From the NCBI GenBank assembly GCA_024036415.1, contig JAMWET010001240.1:42653-106652 (forward strand): a stretch of DNA of 64,000 bases, read 5' to 3'. The position numbers were made by a program, and so were the translations under genes. Origin of the DNA: Prochilodus magdalenae (taxonomy: Eukaryota > Chordata > Actinopteri > Characiformes > Prochilodontidae). Under the pieces are notes generated by a model, which ran no database searches, was not told the DNA's origin, and worked only from the letters and a program-made list of their open reading frames with translations. Positions 24,501-59,749 of the stretch are shown in pieces; within the stretch, counting starts at the first letter, position 1; the number at the start of each line of letters is the position of its first letter.

Positions 24501-25176
24501 GTAAATATCTCATGGCCTCTCTGGACTTAGTCACGATATGGTAAATCTCATGGCCTCTCTGGACTTAGTCACGATATGGTAAATCTCATGGCCTCTCTGG
24601 ACTTAGTCGTGATATGGTAAATCTCATGGCCTCTCTGGACTTAGTCACGATATGGTAAATATCTCATGGCCTCTCTGGACTTAGTAGAGATATGGCAAAT
24701 CTCATGGACCCTCTGGACTTAGTCACGATATGGTAAATCTCATGGCCTCTCTGGACTTAGTCACGATATGGTAAATATCTCATGGCCTCTCTGGACTTAG
24801 TCACGATATGGTAAATATCTCATGGCCTCTCTGGACTTAGTCACGATATGGTAAATCTCATGGCCTCTCTGGACTTAGTCACGATATGGTAAATCTCATG
24901 GCCTCTCTGGACTTAGTCACGATATGGTAAATCTCATGGCCTCTCTGGACTTAGTCACGATATGGTAAATCTCATGGCCTCTCTGGACTTAGTCACGATA
25001 TGGTAAATCTCATGGCCTCTCTGGACTTAGTCACGATATGGTAAATCTCATGGCCTCTCTGGACTTAGTCACGATATGGTAAATCTCATGGCCTCTCTGG
25101 ACTTAGTCACGATATGGTAAATCTCATGGCCTCTCTGGACTTAGTCGTGATATGGTAAATCTCATGGCCTCTCTGG
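24501..25176. repeat. 38-bp minisatellite, about 17-18 copies, between PRODH and SCARF2
   Basis: The unit is CTCATGGCCTCTCTGGACTT then AGTCACGATATGGTAAAT. Copies are almost identical, with some units 4 bp longer (AAATATCTC) and a few carrying AGTCGTG. High homogeneity suggests recent expansion. Confidence 0.95.
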
Positions 25177-25973
25177 TGACATTAAGTCACTTGTTTGAGA
25201 TGCTAAGTCGACACTTTGAGATAATAAGTCGTTATTTCAAGATACTGAGTCAACACCGCTACTAGAAACAGAGAAGCCAGGTCTACTCCAGTGGCTTTTA
25301 TAGTCATTCCTCAATATGACCTGTATACTCTGGGGTTAAAGGTCATTCCTCAGGCCTTACAGTGCAACACACAACAGCAACAACAACAACTTTTCTTTTG
25401 GTTCACCGAATGTTATTTCTAAAGGTGGGAGAACATTCTCTAAAGACGTTATGTCCTGTCAGGTCTCAGTAACACGATTCCAAATGCCAGCCCCGACAGC
25501 ATCCTGAAAACATCCTCTCACCATTGCTGCTAGAACGTTCTATCTGAGCGTTTAACCTGTAGGAACATTATCTGCCATTATAAACATCTTTACAACGTTC
25601 TTTGGATGCCAGAACCAAACATTTACATGAAAACTTTATTAGAACTTGTTGGGAATGTTAGCCAAAGAAATGGGAATGTTCCTTGTGAGCTAAGTGTATA
25701 CACCACAGTGTGGAACAAGGGCACAGTATGCATTAACCACACCAGGCATTCAATACCACTGGTTCCATTCACCACTATGTTCCTGAACGTCTGTGGATGA
25801 ACTGTAACACAGCCGTGTCCACAAACATTCGGACATATAGTGTACCTGTATATACATTCATCCACACTCATTCTTTTAATTTGTTTATACTTCTGAGTTA
25901 CAGGTATGTATATACACAGACACATATACAGTGGATGTGTTTATACACCTACATATCTACATATACACACACA

Positions 25974-26227
25974 TATCATCGCTGTCCAATGAAAAACCTG
26001 TATCTCCACTTTTGTCCATTTTTACTTTTATGCATCATTTGAACACATCTGCTGCTGTTTACACTGAGTGAGAATCTCATGATGAATGGACCGACAGAAA
26101 TGGCTCAAAACTGTTTGGAAGGACGTCTGGTTCCATTGACTTCCATTCAAATTAAATGAGGTTTGTGGAGTCTCCTGTAAAGTTGCCATTTTGGAGATAC
26201 CTGTTTTTCTTTGGACAGGGATGATAT
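25974..26227. mobile_element. MITE, copy 1, with ~35-bp inverted ends
   Basis: ATCATCGCTGTCCAATGAAA near 25,976 is matched by the inverted TTTCTTTGGACAGGGATGAT ending near 26,226. The interior contains CATTTCTGTCGGTCCATTCA on the minus strand and no gene. Confidence 0.75.
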
Positions 26228-26249
26228 GTGTGTGCATATGTAGGTGTAG

Positions 26250-26493
26250 GTCATCGCTGTCCAAAGAAAAACAAGTATCTCCAAAATGGCAACAGAGAGG
26301 CCCTCCTTTAATTTGAATGGAAGTCAATGGAACCAGACGTCTTTCCAAGCTGTTTTGGGCCATTTCTGTTGGTCCATTCTTCATGGAATTTTCACACAGT
26401 GTAAACAGCAGCTCATGTGATCAAATGAGACATAAAAGTAAAAATCAACAAAAATGGAAATACATGTTTTTCTTTGGACAGCGACGATATACA
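26250..26493. mobile_element. MITE, copy 2, opposite orientation to copy 1
   Basis: TCATCGCTGTCCAAAGAAAA at about 26,251 and the inverted TTTTCTTTGGACAGCGACGA at about 26,470-26,490 bound the same interior as copy 1, in reverse. Solo, more decayed relatives lie at 29,500-29,750 and 31,065-31,285, and a fragment at 24,400-24,490. Confidence 0.75.
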
Positions 26494-26679
26494 ATTTAGT
26501 TTGAATGAATGAATGAATGAATGAATGAATGAGTGCAGCACACCTGCGAGACCTCAAACACTCGAGACAATATGTATAGCAGCAGGTAGTGATGAAGAAG
26601 TCATCAGACACTGACTGTCAGACTGTAAACTGGGTCTCGTAGCAGGTTCAGGTAGTTACGAAGGTGTGCAGTGAAGGCA

Positions 26680-27065
26680 CCTCTGCTGGGTTTTGGAGTA
26701 GGGGTGGGAAACACAGCTAGGCGGCGTTTCTGCTCTACCTGGCATGGATGAGCTTCCACGCTGTAGGTGATGAGCGTGCAGTCATGGGCTGGAGGTTCAG
26801 GAACCAGCCTGGTCAGCAGAGGTTGCCAGTGCTCATCCTCAAACCGAGAGTAACGACTGTAGTGCCCTTGAGCAAGGCATCTAACCCCACTGGGCTTGCT
26901 CCCTGGGCACCATGGATAGGGCTGTCCACTGATCCAGGCAAGCCTACTCAATGCCCTCTAGCGCGTATGTGTGTGGGGGGGGGGTTACTTCACAGATGGG
27001 TTAGGTGCGGTAGACACATTCCACTGTGTGCAGAAGACATGGAACTAAACTCTCTACTCAGAGAA
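26680..27065 (+). mobile_element. SINE-like repeat
   Basis: TAGTGCCCTTGAGCAAGGCA and TCTAACCCCACTGGGCTTGC resemble the conserved middle of fish tRNA-derived SINEs. The 5' tRNA-like part is not clear. Confidence 0.45.
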
Positions 27066-27164
27066 TGATTGGCCTCTCCTGGATGTAAGGAGGGCTGCCT
27101 GCCTGCTGTGAATACCATGGACTAGCTTTCTCCTGGTCTCCGTTTTCATGTCTGTGTGGTGTTT

Positions 27165-27205
<41 letters not shown>

Positions 27206-27209
27206 ATCC

Positions 27210-27360
27210 TTGTTATCTGTCTATTTATATTTATACTTTTTATTCTATGACATCCAGTGTGGGCAGCAAAGTAAGAATTTCATTGTACAGGGAAACTAGT
27301 TTCCTTACTGTGCATATGACAATAAAGCTTTGAATCTTGAATCTTGAATCTTGAATCTTC
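27210..27360 (+). mobile_element. LINE-type 3' tail
   Basis: AGAATTTCATTGTACAGGG, ATGACAATAAAGCTTTGAAT and a (TCTTGAA)n short tandem tail are the usual 3' end of a fish non-LTR retrotransposon. No reverse transcriptase remains. Confidence 0.6.
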
Positions 27361-28144
27361 CGAGAGGCAAACAGAGGAGGGCGCTGTTGAGTTACGGTTG
27401 AGTGTTTTCAACTTTTCTATTGAAGAGCTGTTGCTGTTGCTGAAGTTTTGTACTCGTTAAATAAACACCCATACGTGTGGGGTTTCAGTTGTTGATGGTG
27501 TGTAACCTTGACTTTCTGTAACTCATAAACTTTATTACATTAATAAATATTTTAATTATGATTATTATTTTGTTGTTTTTGTTTCTGTGGCTGTGATTAA
27601 GTCCCATATGATCTGTTCAGCATTTTTCCAGCCATGGCAAAAAAGTGGGAAAGCCGCTATGGAAGTGCGCGCACTCGCACGCGGTGGAATGGGCAGTGCT
27701 TAGCTGCGTTGGGAGAAGCACTGGGCAGAAAAGACACACCCACCCACTTTGGTGGAGGGACCTTCTACGTGGGGGCTTCGGTCAAGAAGTAGCAGAAGTC
27801 TGAGGAAAGCTGAGCTGAGACTGAGGACCGCGGTGGGGGGCCAGCGCAGGCCAGACTGGTCAGGAGTTTGGCTTCAGCAGACCTGGGAGATGTTTATGGT
27901 AGCGTTGCAGGTTGAGCGGCTGGACGTGGAGTGACCGCAGCGGTTACTACTTTTCCGAGTCTCCGGTGACGCACTGAGTAAAGCTGTTGTGGATTTATGG
28001 ACGGAGCCAGGTGGAGTGGACACGAAGCGTTTCCTCTTCTTCTGGATGGTCAGAATGTATGATGTCTTCGGTGATGTTGCTGAGTCCACGAATGAGTGAG
28101 AAAAGATCTCCGGCTGGAGCGTAAAACGTTTCCCGTGGATTGGG

Positions 28145-28146
<2 letters not shown>

Positions 28147-28198
<52 letters not shown>
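28147..28198. repeat. (CT)n tract upstream of SCARF2 start
   Basis: This is a pure CT dinucleotide run of about 50 bp, 220 bp before the SCARF2 ATG, probably in the 5' UTR or promoter. Confidence 0.9.
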
Positions 28199-28200
<2 letters not shown>

Positions 28201-28420
28201 CTTCGTTCCTTCAGATGGCGTTGTAGCAGAAGACCCCCCCCCCTCTCCATACATACACAAAGAAAAGTCACCCATACAGTTCTGGATATAACTTCCTCCA
28301 AACTCAACAGTTTTGCAGTCGAACTTTAAGCAACTGGACACACTGACCATCGCCCTGAAGACGGACTTCCACTCGCTCGCCTTCCACAGAAAGGAATGCT
28401 GAGCGCAAGGGCCTGGAAGG

Positions 28421-50943
<22,523 letters not shown>

Positions 50944-51179
50944 GTAAGTCAGCTGCTAACTTTCAGTGTTCAGATATTTGGCTGTGAAAGTATTATCAGA
51001 AATGGTCATTCATATTTATGTAGGCGTAACCAGTAGCCTAGGTTGCAGGTTGGCCCTGGTTACTGTTAAAGGTAGTCCATTTATTTTTAATTATTATAGA
51101 ATTCCTAAAAGTTTTCACCACTGTAGAATTCCTACAATATCTGGAATTTATGCCATTCCGGAATGATTTAATTACCCTC

Positions 51180-51880
51180 TATATTCATGTTCTCCTCCTA
51201 TAACTCTAATTTACTCTGTTGGAAAATATTCTCCTTTTTGACACTGTTCTAGAATATCTTCCGAATTTGCACTGTTGTGGAATGTCCTCCCCATTCCTCC
51301 TTTCACTCTCTTCTAGAATGCTCTCCAAATTTAATGCTGTTCTAGATGGTTCTTCCCCTTCCTCTGTTCACATTGTTTGAGAAATTCTACATTAGAAATT
51401 CTAGAACATCCTAGATTGCATATTCTGAAATAGTGTGGACATATCCTAAAACCGGATTTTATAAATTCTGAAAAGTCTTCTTCCCAATTCAGTTCTACAG
51501 TGTTCTTACCTCCTTTTCTAGAATACCCCCATTCACATTCAACATTTCCATTTCCCATTTCAAAATGTTCTAGATCTTTCTCCTCATTCACAGAATGTTC
51601 TAAAGACTGCCCTTTATTCTCCATCTACTGTTCTAGACTGTTTTTTCCCATTTACACATAAGTTAAAAGAAGCTCTATCCTACCATGTAAAGTTCTAGAA
51701 TGTTCTTGCCTCTGTTACAGTGTTCTAGAATGCCCCTCAAACATACTATAGAAGAACTTCCACCTTTTTTATACGGTTCTAGATTTTTCTCTGTTCACAC
51801 TGTTCTAAAAGTCTCTCATATTCTGTAATTTTTTTATGATTAAGTTCTAATTCTTGAATTTCCCTCTGGGATCAATAAAG

Positions 51881-51961
<81 letters not shown>

Positions 51962-52130
51962 CTTCTAGAAGTTCTTTCCATTGCACAACATTCAGTCATT
52001 TCCCTCCCTCCACACTATTCTAGAATGTTCTATCCCTTTGCCTATACACAGGATTCTAGAATGTTCTTCCTGTTCCACCATCCACACCATTCACACTCTA
52101 GAATGTTCTTTTGACTTGTCAGTTCTTTCT
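51180..52130. repeat. Degenerate GTTCTAGAAT array, SCARF2 intron 6
   Basis: TTCTAGAAT recurs every 30-60 bp with CATTCACACTGTTC-like context (51,250, 51,312, 51,693, 52,018, 52,054). It is therefore a diverged relative of the intron 3 minisatellite. A LINE-tail TATC microsatellite (51,855-51,962) interrupts it. Confidence 0.75.
51855..51962 (+). mobile_element. LINE-type 3' tail with (TATC)n
   Basis: TTGAATTTCCCTCTGGGATC AATAAAG followed by about 25 TATC units has the same junction as at 31,530. The mirror copy is at 52,438-52,545 as (GATA)n. Confidence 0.75.
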
Positions 52131-52190
52131 TAGACACATTAAAACAAGTGCAGTGTTGTTTTGTTGGTGTTTGCTGGGTCAGTATGACCT

Positions 52191-52199
52191 GAAGGATTA
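52191..52199. other. Spacer at the axis of the inverted repeat
   Basis: Nine unpaired bases (GAAGGATTA) separate the two arms. The arms pair for about 190 bases on each side nearly without change (for example the CAGCAAACACCAACAAAACA segment), and then discrepancies accumulate. Confidence 0.9.
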
Positions 52200-52437
52200 A
52201 GGTCATACTGACCCAGCAAACACCAACAAAACAACACTGCACTTGTGTTAATGTGTCTAAAAAAGAACTGACAAGTCAAAAGAACATTCTAGAGTGTGAA
52301 TGGTGTGGATGGAGGAAAAGGAAGAACATTCTAGAATCCTGGGAATACGCAAAGGGATGTGAATGGGACAGAACATTCTAGAATAGTGTGGAGGGAGGGA
52401 AATGACAATGTTGTGCAATGGAAAGAACTTCTAGAAG

Positions 52438-52518
<81 letters not shown>

Positions 52519-53534
52519 CTTTATTGATCCCAGAGGGAAATTCAAGAATTAGAACTTAATCATAAAAAAATTACAGAATATGAGAGACTTTTTAGAACAG
52601 TGTGAACAGAGAAAAAATCTAGAACCATGTAAAAAAGGTGGAAGTTCTTCTATAGTATGTTTGAGGGGGCATTCTAGAACACTGTAAACAGAGGCCAAGA
52701 CACATTCTAGAACTTTACATGGTAGGATAGAGCCTTCTTTTAACTTATGTGTAAAATGGGAAAAAACACAGTCTAGAACAGTAGACGGAGGAATAAAGGG
52801 CAGTCTTTAGAAACTTCTGTGAATGAGGAGGAAAAGATCTAGGAACATTTGGAAATGGGAAATGGGAAATGTTGAATGTGGAATGGGGGTATTCTAGAAA
52901 AAGGAGGGAAGAACACTGTAGAACTGGGAAGTGGGAAGAAAGACTTTTCAGAATTTATAATAATCCGGTTTAGGGGCGTTTCTAGGATATGTCCACCACT
53001 AATTTCAGAATATTGCAATTCTAGGAATGTTCTAGAAATTTTAATGTAGAATTTCTCAAACAAATCCTGTGACAAGAGGAAGGGGAAGAGGAAGAACCAT
53101 CTAGAACAGTTTTAAATGTGGAGGGCATTCTAGAAGAGTGTGAAAGGAGGAATGTGGTGAGGACAGTCCACAAACAGTTGCAAATTCGGAAGATATTCTA
53201 GAACAGTGTCACAAAAGGAGAATATTTTCCAACCAGAGTTAAATTAGAGTTTATAGGAGGAGAACATGAATATAGAGGGTAATTTAAATTCATTCCGGAA
53301 TGGCAATTAAATTCCAAGATATTGTAGGAATTCTACAGTGGTGAAAACTTTTAGGGGAATTCTATAATAATTAAAAATAAATGGAACTACACTTTAATCA
53401 GAAAACCAGGGCCAACCTGCAACCTAGGTTACTGGGTATGCCTACAGAAATATGAATGTCACCCATTCTGATTAATTACTTTCACAAGGCCACCAAATAT
53501 CTGAAACCACTGAAAGTTAGCAAGCTGGACTTAC

Positions 53535-53680
53535 TATGTCCCGTTCAAAAGCCTGGGTTTCACACAGTGCACTCTCCTGTAGGCGAAGTGGCAGTCCACC
53601 GTTTCACTAAAGCAGGTGGCTGCAGTCATTTGCACAGTTATATCCCCATAGGTGACATTGGGACAGCGAACCTAACAGCC
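53535..53680 (-). pseudogene. Mirror copy of SCARF2 exon 6, frameshifted
   Basis: This is the reverse-complement copy of 50815-50943, expanded from 129 to 146 bp by insertions, which destroy the reading frame. It is most likely sequencing error in the folded-back arm, not gene decay. Confidence 0.85.
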
Positions 53681-53689
53681 TACAGAGAG

Positions 53690-54050
53690 AGAGAGACGAG
53701 AGAGAAGAGAGAGAGAGAGAGAGAGATGAGAGGGATTCTGAGAGAGAGAGAGAGAGAGGAGAAGTGAGAGAGAGAGAGGAAGAGGAGACGAGAGAGACGC
53801 CAGAGAGAGATGAGTGACGGGAGAGGAGAGTGAAGAGAGAGAGAGAGACGCGAGAGAGAGAGAGAGAGAGCAAAGAAGTGAGGGAAGGAGAGAGAGAGAG
53901 AGCGAGCGAGAGCGAGAGACAGTGAGAAAGTGAGAGAGAGAGAGGAAGAGAAAGAGACACAGAGAGAGAGAGTGAGGGAGAGAGAGTGAGAGAGAGAGAG
54001 AGAGAAAGAGACAGAAAGATAGTGAGTGAAAGAGAGAGAAAGAGTGAGAG

Positions 54051-54093
<43 letters not shown>

Positions 54094-54295
54094 AGAAGCA
54101 GGCGAGAGGGAGGAGAGAGAGAGAAAAGATAGACGAGAGGACAGAAAGAGAGAGAGAGAGCAAACGAGAGAGAGAGACAGGGACAAGAGAGAGAGAGAAA
54201 GAGAGAATGAGAGAGAGTGAGAGAGTGTGAGAGAGAAAAAGAGAGGAGAGAGAAAGAGGTGAGAGAGAGAGAGAGAGAAGAGAGAGACGGTGAGT

Positions 54296-54346
<51 letters not shown>

Positions 54347-54630
54347 TGAGAGAGAGAGAAAGAGAGAGAGAGGAAGAGAGAGAGAGACACAGAGAGAGAG
54401 AGTGAGAGAGAGAGAAAGAGACAGAAAGATAGTGAGTGAAAGAGAGAGAGAGAAAGAGAGAAAGAGAGTGAGAGAGACAGAGGAAAAGAGAGAGACAGAG
54501 AGAGAGAGAGAAAGAGAGAGAGAGAGTGAGAGAGAAAGAGACAGAGAGATAGTGAGTGAGAGAGAGAGGAAGAGAGAGAGAGAAAAGAGTGAGAGAGAGA
54601 GAGAGAGAGAGAAAAGAGAGAGAGAGAGGT
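53690..54630. repeat. Mirror (GA)n tract
   Basis: This is the reverse complement of the intron 5 CT tract, about 940 bp. Open frames here are spurious. Confidence 0.93.
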
Positions 54631-54693
54631 CATTGCACATGTTGCACTGATAGTATCGAACAGAGAGTTCTATGACACCAACAAAAGTCCTAC

Positions 54694-54921
54694 CGATCTC
54701 CGATCCAGCCAGGATTGCAGTGGGAGCACTTCCCGTTGATGCGGTCACAGAAATGACCATCTTTGCATGGTGGACACTCATCTTTGCAGTTCTCCCCGAA
54801 AAAGCCCGGAGCACACATCTGGTCACACTTGGTGCCGTTCCAGCCTCTCTACACAGGGGTAACGGCAAAACGTCCCTCTGTGACCTTGCATGGCTGATGA
54901 CCCTTACCCCAGTGACCACAC
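54694..54921 (-). pseudogene. Mirror copy of SCARF2 exon 5
   Basis: This is the copy of 49619-49837, 228 instead of 219 bp, with insertions clustered in the 5' part. The remainder still reads as the EGF-like segment ending CNPGWIGDR. Confidence 0.85.
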
Positions 54922-55227
54922 CTGCCAAGATCAAGGGACCAGACTCCATGAACAAAACCCTGTGCCATCAAGCACTTTTCAAATCTGCAATATCCACTGA
55001 CATTACCAGTTCATGTCTATGATGCGTGTCTCCGTTGCCATGGCCACTCTGGGCCAGGCAATCAACCACTCACTTACCAGGATAAATACCTGACCCACTT
55101 AGACAGGGGTGGGGCGGTCCCACAAAGTGCCATCTCATGACTTTGGTCCTGTTCAGTGTATAATGGACCATGGACCATGAACAATGCCAACCATGCATCT
55201 TAAGGACTCCCTCCGCCCCTTCCTTAC

Positions 55228-55761
55228 TTGTTCCTGCAGTTCTGCCCGTTTAGACTACAGCAGGGCAGGGCTCCCTGCAGAACTTGCCCCTGTAGCCCGG
55301 CTTGCAGGTGCAAGATCCGTCGACCGGGTTGCATTTCCCATGGACGCACTGGCAGTAACGCTCGCAGTTGGTCCCCCACAGCCTTTCCCTGCACATGCAG
55401 CGGCCTGTGAACTGCTCGCAGGGCGAGTTGTTGCAGCTTACACTGAGCTCCCACAGTTACGCCCGTTTAGAAGCCGACGTTGCAGATGCAAGCCGCCTGT
55501 GCTCTGGTCACACCCACCGAGTTGATGCTGCAGTAAGCAGTTGTTGCTGCAGTGCGAGCCCCCCAGGATGCCAGCATGGCACGTGCACTTGCCCGTCTCC
55601 TGGTCGCACTTGCCCTTCTGGCAGGGGCAAGCCTTCTCGCAATTCTCCCCCCAGCGGTTTGGGTTGCATGTGCACTTGCCCGTCACGTCGTCACACTTTC
55701 CGTTGGGGTGGCACGTGCATTTGCCCTTGCAATCGGGACCCCAAGAATGAGGAAGGGCACT
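55228..55761 (-). pseudogene. Mirror copy of SCARF2 exon 4
   Basis: This is the copy of 48816-49335, 534 instead of 520 bp. Frameshifts split the EGF-like repeats over several frames, and the acceptor CTCCAG has become CTCCG, so it could not be spliced as in the left arm. Confidence 0.88.
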
Positions 55762-55984
55762 CGGAGTGTGGGGGAGAGAGAACTACAGGGCATGAAACGT
55801 GGTGTACACTCAAGGCATTTTTCACGCCGTCAAGAGCAAACCTTCAGATCTCCAAAAAGGTTCTGGACCCTTGTTAATGGTATTCCAATTTTTTTTTGAC
55901 TCTGGGAGCATTTCTGTGTTCCATTCTAGAAACATTATGGTAAATGGGAGACAACAATCTAGAAACCATGGAGAATATGCAAAA

Positions 55985-57770
55985 ACATTCTAGATTGCAC
56001 ATCCTGGAACGCAGTTGTGAATGAGGAGAACTAATTCTAGAACAACAGTGTGAATGGAGGAAAAGGGAGAGAAACCATCCAGAATCACAATGTTACATTT
56101 GGAGAGCACTTCTAGAACAGTGTGTGAATGGAGGAATGGTGACAAACTTTTAGAACAGAGCGAAATCTTGAAAGATATTCTAGAACACGTTGTGAATGAC
56201 GGAAAGGGAAGAAACCATCAAGAAACCGTTGTACATTTGAGAGGAGCACATTCTGGAACAGTGTGATGGAGGAATGGTGACACAACATTCTAGAACAGTC
56301 GAATTTGAAAAGATATTCTAGAACAGTAGTGAATGGCGGAAAGGGAAGAAAGAACCATCAAGAAACCGTGTACCTTTGGAAGCGCATTCTAGAAACCAGT
56401 GGTGGAATGGAGGAATGTGAAAACATTCTAGAAAACAGTGTGAATTGGGAAGATATTCTAGAAACGTGTGAATAAAGGAAAGGGATGAATTATTCCAGCA
56501 ACCGTGTACATTTGGAGAGTATTCTAGAAACCGTGTGAATTTGGAAGATATTCTAGGACAGTGTGAATGGAAGGAATGGTTGACAACATTCTAGAACAGT
56601 GTGGAATTTGGAAGATATTTCCTAGAACAGTGTGAATGGAGGAAAGGGAAGAAAGAACATCAGAGAACCGTTATATTTCGGGACAGCATTCATAGAGAAC
56701 AGTGTGAATGGAGGAAAAGTGACAACATTTTAGAACAGGGTGAATTGGAAGATCATTCTAGAACACTGTGGAATAGAAAATCCATCTTAACTACTTGTGA
56801 CAAGGCGGAAAGGGAAGAACCATCCAGAACCGTGTAAACATTTTGGAGAAGCATTCTAGAACAGTGTGAATAAAAGAAAATGGTGACAAACGTTTCTAGA
56901 AACAGTGTGGAGATTTGGGAAAGCCATTCTAGAACAGTGTGGAATAAAGGAAAAGGGAAGAACCATTCCAGGAACACATGTACATTTGGGAGAGCATTCT
57001 AGAAACAGTGATGAATATAAAAGAATGGTGACCCAAACGTTCTAGAAACAGTGTTGATTTTGGAAAAGATATTCTAGAACCAGTAGTGAATAAAGGGACA
57101 GGGATGAACCATCCAGAGAACCGTGTACATTTGGAGAGTATTCTAGAACCATGTGGAATTTGGAAGATATCCTAGGACAGTGTGAATGAAGGAATGGTGA
57201 CAACATTCTAGAAAACAGTGTGAATTTTGGACAGAATTCCTAGAACAGTGTGAATGGAGGAAAGGGAAGAAGAACCATCCAGAACCGTGTACCATTTGGA
57301 AGAGCATTCTAGAAACAGTGTGAATGGAGGAAATGGTGGACAACATTCTAGAACAGTGTGAATTTGGAAGATATTCTAGAACAGTCGTGAATAGAGGAAA
57401 GGAAGGAAACCATCCAGTAACCCTGTTACATTTGTTAAAGTATTCATAGAAACCGTCTTGTGAATTTTGGAAGATATTTCTAGAACAGTGTGGAATGAAG
57501 GAATGGTTTGACCAAACATTCTAGAACAGTTCTGAATTTGAAAGTCATTCTAGGAACAGTCGTGAATAGAGGAAAGGGAAGAACCATCCCGAAAACTGTA
57601 TACATTCGGGAGAGTATTCAGGAACAGTATGAATGGAGGCAATGGGAACGAAAGATCCAGAACCGTTGTACATTTGGAGACGTATTCTAGAAAACAGTAT
57701 GAATGGAGGAATGGGTACGAACGAGCCAGGAACCGTGTGTACATTGGAGAGCATTCTGGGAAGGAGACCC
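55985..57770. repeat. Mirror copy of the TTCTAGAA minisatellite
   Basis: This is the reverse complement of 46,985-48,600 with frequent extra bases (GAAACAG for GAACAG, TGTGGAAT for TGTGAAT). It gives the clearest view of the insertion-biased noise of the right arm. Confidence 0.92.
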
Positions 57771-59259
57771 TTCTAGTCATAGTGTGGGTTTATAAGAGAA
57801 ACAAAACTCTTTTGTAAGTGCTTGTCTCATTGGCCATTTTATCAGAAAACCTTGCTGAAACCATGTTGCTCAATTTGTACTTGGCGAACATTCCATTTCT
57901 AAGGAACTCTAGTTACTTGGAAAAGCCAAGGGAAATTCTCGGAAGTGCTGCTAACAAAGTTGCTCCCAACAGGTCATTAAGTCTCGTTCTGTATAACACA
58001 GTGATCTCCCAATAAGCTTCCGAACACAGTGGTAAAGTTCTTCGGGAGGTATCCTCGGACATAGTTACAGGTTCTGCCTCAAGGTGGCTGCTGTAGCACA
58101 AGGATGGTTCAGCTGGTCCTTTCATATCTGTAACTATGCACAGGATATCTCCAAAATCACTTTACACCTATTGTCAGAGCTCACTGGGAAATTTTAAAAA
58201 CTTGCCCAATGTTTCAAAAAACCTTCGGTGGGAAGAGTGAATTACTCATACTCTTCTCATTTCCCTGAAAAAACTGAAGACGAAAAGAGGAGATCCTAGT
58301 TAACGTGTTGAAGACTTCAGTAGAATCCTTAAGCCAAACATTGAAGTTGCCATTGCTAGCATTAGGGCCAAAATATGGTGAGTGTGTTAGCAGTTAGCCG
58401 CTAATTCGGAGTAGTCAGCCAACATGGGACCCAACCTGACTACAAGGGAGAGTTTACTATTGGCTTGAGCCTACTGCGACAACAAAGTCTATCAGTGACC
58501 GTCTCTTTGCCATTGATGGACAGGCATAGAAATGGGGCTCATGTACAAGGTAAGTGTTTCTGATACAAGTGGCCAAAGCATGTAGGTAGGTGTTTTTCTA
58601 AGGCTATGTTTAGACTGCAGAGAAGACCAGGAGATTGGTTTCCCTCAGATCAGGGGGATCTGTTATTGCTCACATCAGATTTGTGTGTCCAATCACCCAA
58701 CGTCTCTGCGGAAGTTGCTGTGGTCATAGCCATGCGTACTGGTGATTGTGGCTTTCATAGCCGGAAAGGCAGGAAAGGTGGAGGCGTATCATCTCGCCCT
58801 TTCAAACTCTATGTCTATAGTTCTTGCCCTTTATCTCAACTCTTCTTGTAAATCCCAGCAACCGTTTGAGCAAGCATCCAGAGCAGCAACAATTAGACGA
58901 ATCACTCTCAGCCATAAATCCTATTAAATCTGATTGGAATTGGCATTTTCATAGATTCGATTGGATTTCATGTGTTTACATGCTGTATAGACTATCAAAT
59001 ATCAATCTGGATATAATCTGGATAGCCAGAAATCAGATTTGGGCCGTGCAGACTGAGCATAGTTCCTGATATCTTCCATTGTCTAATAATACTTCAAAGC
59101 AAAGGATCACTGCACAGCACAAATGACTGTATTGGAAAGTTTGCTGGTGTTGTTGTGGATGCTAAGGTGGATGCCATGGCACCTCTATCTATATATGGTA
59201 AGAATTCCGAAAATGTCGGATTGAGGAGGGAAGTCGTAACACAAAAGCGGGCCTCTTAC

Positions 59260-59387
59260 TGGTGTCTACGCAGGCTGGCTCCGAAAATAGCACCCATGAC
59301 GGCAGCCGGCATTCATTCGGCCCCCATATACCGGACACACACCTCGTTCTCCTTGCAGGTGACACTATGCCCTCTTCCAGAGCGGAG
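59260..59387 (-). pseudogene. Mirror copy of SCARF2 exon 3
   Basis: This is the copy of 45501-45602, swollen from 102 to 128 bp by several insertions. The CKENEVCV core is still visible in one frame. Confidence 0.85.
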
Positions 59388-59749
59388 CTGGAGGGGGAAA
59401 ACATGATGGGAATTAGATTCAACAGACTACTGTTCACGGATAAGGGAGTAAAGCATCACTAAACAAATTTAAATTAAAAAAAACTGAACACACATCGTTA
59501 TCAGGATGATATCTAACGCTATATATATACGATATAGTGTAATCTAATTAGGTTTGCTAAACTCAGGGAATTCGAGATTTTTCTACGTTTTTGCGTAAAA
59601 TTTAAATTATTTAAGCTGTAAACACAAAGTTTTAACCAGTCCGATGAGAAGTTTGATTGAGAACATGATTTTCCTACAGGGAACACTTTTTGGCTCTTTT
59701 TGGAGAGGTACATCCAGAGTGCTATAAACCTGTACCTGTTGAGTGGGAT

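Larger units (their letters stand above)
23819..28420. promoter_or_regulatory. Shared upstream region of divergent PRODH and SCARF2
   Basis: This 4.6-kb interval lies between the two start codons and must hold both promoters unless upstream non-coding exons exist. A CpG-rich block overlaps PRODH exon 1. (CT)n tracts lie at 23,937-23,971 and 28,147-28,198, close to each start codon. An AT-rich ATAAATAAAAAA at about 23,887 is the only TATA-like string near PRODH. The rest is the minisatellite and mobile elements listed, plus a T-run (27,167-27,204). No transcription start can be fixed from sequence alone. Confidence 0.5.

Noticed and set aside
1677..25176. Regular repeats as possible CRISPR arrays
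   Set aside because: The units are contiguous tandem repeats without unique spacers, in a vertebrate genome.
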